From positions 1 to 37,306 of the forward strand of contig CALFSW010000057.1 in NCBI GenBank assembly GCA_937916505.1: a stretch of 37,306 nt of DNA, read 5' to 3'. The DNA is from an uncultured Verrucomicrobiales bacterium. GTDB taxonomy: Bacteria; Verrucomicrobiota; Verrucomicrobiia; Verrucomicrobiales; Akkermansiaceae. The position numbers and the translations under genes are program-made. Positions 33,148-37,306 of the stretch are shown in pieces. Below the pieces are notes generated by a model. The model made no database searches and was not told the DNA's origin. It saw nothing but the letters and a program-made list of their open reading frames with translations. Within the stretch, counting starts at the first letter, position 1; each line of letters opens with the position of its first letter.

Positions 33148-34243
33148 AGCCGAAGCCCTCATCGCCCTCAACCAGCTCCCCAAAACCGGGCCTGTCAAAA
33201 TCCGTCGTCTCATCGAACACTTCGGCTCCGCAGCCAAGACCCTCCAACAGCCCAATACCTCTCTCCAACAGGTTCAGGGCATCGGACCGGATTCCGCCAA
33301 ACTCATCGCCGATTGGGAAAGCCGCACCGATCCCACTTCCGAACTCACCCTCGCCAAAGAACGCAACATTCAAATCCTCACCCAGGAGGACGAGGACTAC
33401 CCCGCCGCCCTGCGCGATTCCTACGACGCCCCCGTCATTCTCTACGTCTGGGGCAAGCTCGAAGAACGGGATCTTCACTCCATCGGCATCGTCGGTTCAC
33501 GAAAGCTCACCCACTACGGTCGCGAAGCCGCACGAAAGTTCTCTTTCCAGCTCGCAGGAGCCGGACTCACCGTCATCTCCGGCCTCGCCCGCGGCATCGA
33601 CACCGCCGCACACGAGGGAGCCATCGCCGCCAAAGGTCGCACCATCGGCGTCCTTGGCTCCGGCCTGATGCAAGTCTACCCGCCTGAAAACCTCGGCCTC
33701 GCCGAAAAGATCGCCGATGGCCACGGCGCCATCATCTCCGAGTTTCCCCTCCAAACTCCCCCCGACCGCCAAACCTTCCCCCAACGCAATCGCATCGTGG
33801 CCCATTGGTCGCGCGCCCTCCTCGTCGTTGAGTGCCCCAGCCGCTCCGGTTCCCTTATCACCGCCAATCTCGCCAACGAAGCAGGACGCCAAATCTACGC
33901 CGTCCCCGGTCCCATCGACCGCCCCACCTCCGGCGGCTGCCACGACCTCATCCGCGACGGAGCCACCCTCGTCACCGACGGCTCCCAAATCCTCGATGAC
34001 TTCTCCCACCTCAATTTTCCCACCCCCGCCGACGACGAACCCCGTCCCGTCGAAACCTATCTCGATCTCAGTGACGAAGAAAACGCCGTCCTCAAAGCCC
34101 TCGCCCACGACGACCATGCCATTGACGAAATCGTCAACGCCACCCAACTCCCCTCCCACAAAATCTCCGTCATTCTCATGAAACTGGAGTTAAGAAATCT
34201 CGTCCTAACCCTTCCCGGCCAGCGCTTCAAAAGAAGGAGATAA
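33140..34243 (+). CDS. dprA: DNA-processing protein DprA
   Basis: DprA binds incoming single-stranded DNA during natural transformation and loads RecA. The 367-residue protein has an N-terminal helix-hairpin-helix-like region (about 10-60). The Rossmann-type core has GIVGSRKLTHYGREAAR (116-132) and VISGLARGIDTAAHEGA (145-161), then FPQRNRIVAHWSRALLVVE and GSLITANLANEAGR. A winged-helix DprA C-terminal domain (about 305-365) completes it. All core motifs are intact. I chose the ATG at 33140, which overlaps the DUF2851 stop by 8 bases. No other competence genes are in the window. Confidence 0.95.
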   Translation: MTEAEALIALNQLPKTGPVKIRRLIEHFGSAAKTLQQPNTSLQQVQGIGPDSAKLIADWESRTDPTSELTLAKERNIQILTQEDEDYPAALRDSYDAPVILYVWGKLEERDLHSIGIVGSRKLTHYGREAARKFSFQLAGAGLTVISGLARGIDTAAHEGAIAAKGRTIGVLGSGLMQVYPPENLGLAEKIADGHGAIISEFPLQTPPDRQTFPQRNRIVAHWSRALLVVECPSRSGSLITANLANEAGRQIYAVPGPIDRPTSGGCHDLIRDGATLVTDGSQILDDFSHLNFPTPADDEPRPVETYLDLSDEENAVLKALAHDDHAIDEIVNATQLPSHKISVILMKLELRNLVLTLPGQRFKRRR

Positions 34244-34357
34244 AACGATCGCAAGTTCATCAGCCAACGATTGCTCGAGCAACTGCCATGCCACTTCCGC
34301 TGGAATTCCCACCATCGGATCGGTAACGAATCGTGAACGATACGTGCCATCCTCCAT
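34205..34357 (-). CDS. Possible small hypothetical protein
   Basis: From ATG 34357 a 50-residue frame reads MEDGTYRSRFVTDPMVGIP, then AEVAWQLLEQSLADELAIV, and ends SPSFEALAGKG. The composition is protein-like and an AAGGAA sequence lies upstream, but the distance is long. It would overlap the dprA 3' end by 39 bases on the opposite strand. There is no recognised domain, and it may be fortuitous. Confidence 0.25.
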   Translation of the reverse strand: MEDGTYRSRFVTDPMVGIPAEVAWQLLEQSLADELAIVLSPSFEALAGKG

Positions 34358-34630
34358 TGCGAGGGTATTTCCTTTCGTCAAAGGCCCCAATCATTGGGAA
34401 ATGACCTTCATCCCGCAATCTTTTGGATCATCCTGGTCGTTCGGTTCCTCATCGGTGGAATTTTTCTCCGAGGCGGCATCCACCGCCTCAAACCCACCTG
34501 CCAAAGCGAAGTTCCATAAATGGAAAAAGCGGCCGAGGACGCCAAAACCCCACCCCTGTCCATCCCTCTATATCACCCCGGCAAAAAAAATTCCTTCCCA
34601 TCCCCCCCCTTCCCGCCCTAAGTCCGCCTC
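34244..34630. other. Intergenic region between dprA and the topoisomerase gene
   Basis: This 387-base gap holds most of the possible small minus-strand gene at 34205-34357. A gaggcgg/ccgcctc inverted repeat lies at 34469-34475 and 34482-34488. A short plus-strand frame near 34400-34510 encodes a hydrophobic stretch (AIFWIILVVRFLIGGIFL) but lacks a convincing start. C-rich runs lie close to the topoisomerase start, including eight C at about 34605-34612. No clear promoter or terminator was found. Confidence 0.4.
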
Positions 34631-37189
34631 GTGTCCAAGACTCTGATCATCGCCGAGAAGCCCTCCGTCGCCACGGATCTCTCCAAAGCCCTCGCCAAAA
34701 CCCTCGGTAAATTCGAGAAGAAGGGGAAGTCCCGCGATGCCCAGTATTTCGAGAACGACAAGGCCATGATCACCTCCGCCGTCGGTCACCTCATCGAGCT
34801 CAAAATGCCCACCGGACCGAACGGCAAGAACCTCCCCTGGAAGTTCGATGTCCTTCCCGCCATTCCCACCGACTTTGCCCTCCAGCCCATCGAGCAGACC
34901 GAAGGACGCCTGAAACACGTCCTTTCACTCGCTCGCAAAAAGGACGTCACCGAAATCGTGAACGCTTGTGATGCCGGCCGTGAAGGTGAGCTCATCTTCC
35001 AATACATCATGGACTACGGCAAGATTCAGAAGCCCGTGAAACGCCTCTGGATGCAGTCCATGACCACCGGTGCCATTCAGGACGCCTGGTCAAGTCTCCG
35101 CAATGGGGAGGAAATGTCCAACCTCTCCGACGCCGCCAAATGCCGCTCCGAGTCCGACTGGCTCGTGGGCCTCAACTCAACCCGCGCCCTCACCTGTTTC
35201 CGCTCCCGCCACGGTGGCTTTAATATCACCGCCGCCGGCCGCGTGCAGACTCCCACCCTCGCCATCCTTTCGAAACGTGAGAAGGAAATCCAGGCCTTCA
35301 AATCCACCCCATACGCCGAAGTCCACGGCACCTTTGGCGTCGCCGCCGGCGAATATGACTCCAAGTGGGTCGACCTCGGCTTCAAGAAAGACGAGACCAA
35401 TCCCCACGGCCGCGCCGAGCGCATTTGGGACAAGGACAAGGCCCGCCTCATCACCGAGCGCTGCCAGGGCAAAACCGGCACCGTGACCGAGCAGAAAAAG
35501 CCCACCAAACAAATCGCGCCCCAACTTTACGACCTCACCACTCTCCAGCGTGAGGCCCCGTTCACCGCGAAGAACACCCTCGGCCTTGCCCAGACGCTTT
35601 ATGAGCGTTACAAGATGATCACCTATCCTCGAACGGATTCCCGCTATCTCCCCGAGGACTACATGCCGAACGTGAAGCAGATCGTTGCCGACCTCGCGCA
35701 ATCCACTTCCGACCTCGCCGATTGGGCCAAGGACGCGATCAAAAACGACCGCCTCCAGTTTCAAAAACGCATCTTTAATAACGCGAAAGTCTCCGATCAC
35801 TTCGCGATCATCCCAACGGGACGCGTCGTCAAACTTGATGACGCCGCCGCGAAACTTTACGACATGATCGTGAAGCGCTTCCTCGCCGTCTTCTTCCCGC
35901 ACGCCGAGTTTGAAGTCACCAAGCGCGTCACCACCATCGATCATGGTTCCGAAAAGGACACCTTCCGCACCGACGGTAAAATCCTCGTCACTCCCGGCTG
36001 GCTCGCCGTTTACGGTCGCAAGCCCGGCGTCGGAGCCGGCAAGGACGAACTCTGCGTCGTCCAGGAAGGCGAAGATGCCAAGGCCGTCCTCATCGAAATG
36101 CTCGAAAAGGACACCAACCCGCCTGCCCGCTACACCGAATCCACCCTCCTCTCCGCGATGGAAGGCGCCGGCAAGCTCATCGATGATGACGAACTCCGCG
36201 AAGCGATGTCCGAGCGTGGCCTTGGCACTCCCGCCACTCGTGCCGCCACCATTGAGGGCCTCATTCGTCAAAAATACATCACCCGTGATGGCCGCGAACT
36301 CATCGCGACCGGCAAGGGCGTGCGCCTCATCGACCTCTTGCAGGACATGGACGTCAAACCCCTCACCAGCCCCGAAATGACGGGCGACTGGGAGGCCAAA
36401 CTCCGCCTCATGGAAAAGGGCGAACTCGCTCGTGACACCTTCATGAACGAAATCAAGACCTTCACCGAGAAGGTCGTGACGAAAGCGCGCGGCCACTACG
36501 AGGAAATGATTGCCAAGCCCTTCGATGATCTCAAATGCATCTGCCCGAACTGCGGAGCACCCGAGCTCAAGCAAACAGATGCCACCTACGAGTGCCGCGA
36601 GCCCGACTGCGGCTTCCGTATCTCAAAATACATCGCAGGCCGCCTCCTCACCACCGGGGAAGCCACCACCCTCTTCACCTCCAAGTTCCTCGAACCACGT
36701 GAGGGCTTTGTCTCCCGCTTCAACCGCCCCTTCGAGGCCGCGCTTGAACTCACCCAGCAGGTTTCCAAAACCGGCAAGAAGGGAAAATGGAAGACCGGCT
36801 TCGTCTTCGATTCCGATCTCGAATCGGCCGCCGACCTCACCGACGACCAGCTCCTGAAAGAGGTCACCTTGACCAACGGCAAGACCGCCAAACTCTACGA
36901 GACCGAGAAGGCCTACATGGTCCCCGACATGGTCACCAAGGATAACCCCGACGGCTTCCGCCTTGGCAAAACGATCCTGCAAAAGGAACTCACCGCCGCT
37001 GATGTCGAGGAGATGCTCACCAAAGGGAAGACTCCCCTCCTTCCCGGCTTCATCTCCAAGAAGACCAAACGCGCTTTCGCCGCCCACCTCACCCTCGACC
37101 CCGAAACCGCCAAAATCGGCTTCGAATTCGCTCCGAGAAAAGCGGCCAAAAAGGGCGCCAAGAAAGCAGCGAAGAAGAAAGCGGAATAA
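34631..37189 (+). CDS. topB: Type IA DNA topoisomerase (topoisomerase III-like) with Lys/Ala-rich tail
   Basis: The 852-residue enzyme starts at GTG 34631 with the TopB-like [19 protein letters not shown]. Its Toprim domain contains [12 protein letters not shown] (Asp114, Glu118, Glu120). The active-site tyrosine is Tyr332 in [12 protein letters not shown], and a late core motif is [18 protein letters not shown] single zinc-ribbon-like Cys cluster (C636, C638, C641, C655, C660) follows. Two C-terminal cryptic-Toprim-like repeats (PF13342 type, about 665-720 and 755-835) come next, then a histone-H1-like tail of [17 protein letters not shown]. It relaxes or decatenates DNA by passing single strands. 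Assignment to topB rather than topA rests on the N-terminus and is fairly sure. Confidence 0.9.
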   Translation: MSKTLIIAEKPSVATDLSKALAKTLGKFEKKGKSRDAQYFENDKAMITSAVGHLIELKMPTGPNGKNLPWKFDVLPAIPTDFALQPIEQTEGRLKHVLSLARKKDVTEIVNACDAGREGELIFQYIMDYGKIQKPVKRLWMQSMTTGAIQDAWSSLRNGEEMSNLSDAAKCRSESDWLVGLNSTRALTCFRSRHGGFNITAAGRVQTPTLAILSKREKEIQAFKSTPYAEVHGTFGVAAGEYDSKWVDLGFKKDETNPHGRAERIWDKDKARLITERCQGKTGTVTEQKKPTKQIAPQLYDLTTLQREAPFTAKNTLGLAQTLYERYKMITYPRTDSRYLPEDYMPNVKQIVADLAQSTSDLADWAKDAIKNDRLQFQKRIFNNAKVSDHFAIIPTGRVVKLDDAAAKLYDMIVKRFLAVFFPHAEFEVTKRVTTIDHGSEKDTFRTDGKILVTPGWLAVYGRKPGVGAGKDELCVVQEGEDAKAVLIEMLEKDTNPPARYTESTLLSAMEGAGKLIDDDELREAMSERGLGTPATRAATIEGLIRQKYITRDGRELIATGKGVRLIDLLQDMDVKPLTSPEMTGDWEAKLRLMEKGELARDTFMNEIKTFTEKVVTKARGHYEEMIAKPFDDLKCICPNCGAPELKQTDATYECREPDCGFRISKYIAGRLLTTGEATTLFTSKFLEPREGFVSRFNRPFEAALELTQQVSKTGKKGKWKTGFVFDSDLESAADLTDDQLLKEVTLTNGKTAKLYETEKAYMVPDMVTKDNPDGFRLGKTILQKELTAADVEEMLTKGKTPLLPGFISKKTKRAFAAHLTLDPETAKIGFEFAPRKAAKKGAKKAAKKKAE

Positions 37190-37225
37190 CTTTTTTGCCG
37201 GGCAGGCCCAACGAGCCCTTCCCTC

Positions 37226-37275
37226 CAGGCCCAATCAGGCCCAATCAGGTGCAATCAGGCCCAATCAGGTGCAAC
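37226..37275. repeat. Five 10-bp tandem repeats
   Basis: Five consecutive units of caggcccaat or its variant caggtgcaat occupy 37226-37275 in the order A, A, B, A, B', the last ending in c. Variant units alternate with the main type. The array begins 36 bases after the topoisomerase stop codon and lies in noncoding DNA. No function is evident. Confidence 0.85.
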
Positions 37276-37306
37276 TCTGGCAATTGGACCTCTGCAACCG
37301 GACTCC

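Noticed and set aside
35177-36574. Minus-strand 465-codon frame opposite the topoisomerase
   Set aside because: Gly/Glu/Phe-rich antisense shadow, common in GC-rich genes; the topoisomerase motifs are on the plus strand.

Overview
The window looks like a chromosomal segment of a free-living member of Verrucomicrobiota, probably order Verrucomicrobiales. This is inferred from gene content, not from a marker search: a PSCyt1/DUF1549/DUF1553 secreted cytochrome next to a Tat-exported DUF1501 protein, an ECF-type sigma factor of the planctomycete/verrucomicrobial kind, a TIGR03790 protein, DUF2851, a Gly-rich secreted beta-helix protein with the clade's usual C-terminal module, and a type IA topoisomerase with a Lys/Ala tail. 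Most of the DNA is GC-rich with strong C/G third-position bias, but about 2.5-4.0 kb and 7.36-7.6 kb are visibly more AT-rich.

Layout. 1-2488 (+): a tightly packed set with the tail of an unknown gene carrying a frameshifting 11-bp duplication, a fatty-acid desaturase, a hexapeptide-repeat membrane acyltransferase-like protein and an exported NTF2-like protein. 2553-3780: an accessory-looking patch with a sigma factor whose 3' end has decayed, a strong inverted repeat, tRNA-Ser(GCU) with its own promoter, and an orphan C-terminal gene fragment. 3808-5491 (-): a tandem pair of paralogous membrane-anchored coiled-coil proteins ending at a good terminator, divergent from an MsbA-like ABC exporter (5587-7362). 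7363-7619: a structured leader with a terminator and a possible antiterminator in front of the DUF1549 cytochrome and DUF1501 pair (7620-11517). 11498-12180 (-): a broken AbiEii-type nucleotidyltransferase with a truncated DUF6922-like partner. 12245-14127 (-): an ankyrin protein and a trypsin-fold protein lacking its catalytic serine.

14246-16564 (+): argC and argJ (arginine biosynthesis), convergent with a long two-domain cystathionine gamma-synthase-like enzyme. 18180-19023 (+): rplM-rpsI with promoter and terminator. 19161-22195 (-): overlapping genes for an FGGY (xylulokinase-like) protein with lost catalytic motifs, a DUF374 acyltransferase, and folD. 22533-25315 (+): an A-type Fe-S carrier, an unknown membrane protein, and a PBP1-like protein with an intact glycosyltransferase but a degenerate transpeptidase domain. 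Then a DTGA zinc-protease-like gene (-), a secreted beta-helix protein (+), recN (-), and a + strand run of an MBL hydrolase, a TIGR03790 protein, DUF2851, dprA and a topoisomerase III (29386-37189). Five 10-bp tandem repeats lie near the end of the window.

The most notable theme is the number of enzyme-fold genes whose catalytic residues are gone while the fold is kept (pseudo-protease, FGGY pseudokinase, dead transpeptidase), together with true decay products (sigma factor, AbiEii/DUF6922, orphan fragment). The best candidates for undescribed biology are the paralogous coiled-coil pair, the attenuator-like leader before the DUF1549 operon, and the FGGY pseudokinase. No CRISPR array, rRNA, complete insertion sequence or intact prophage gene was seen.
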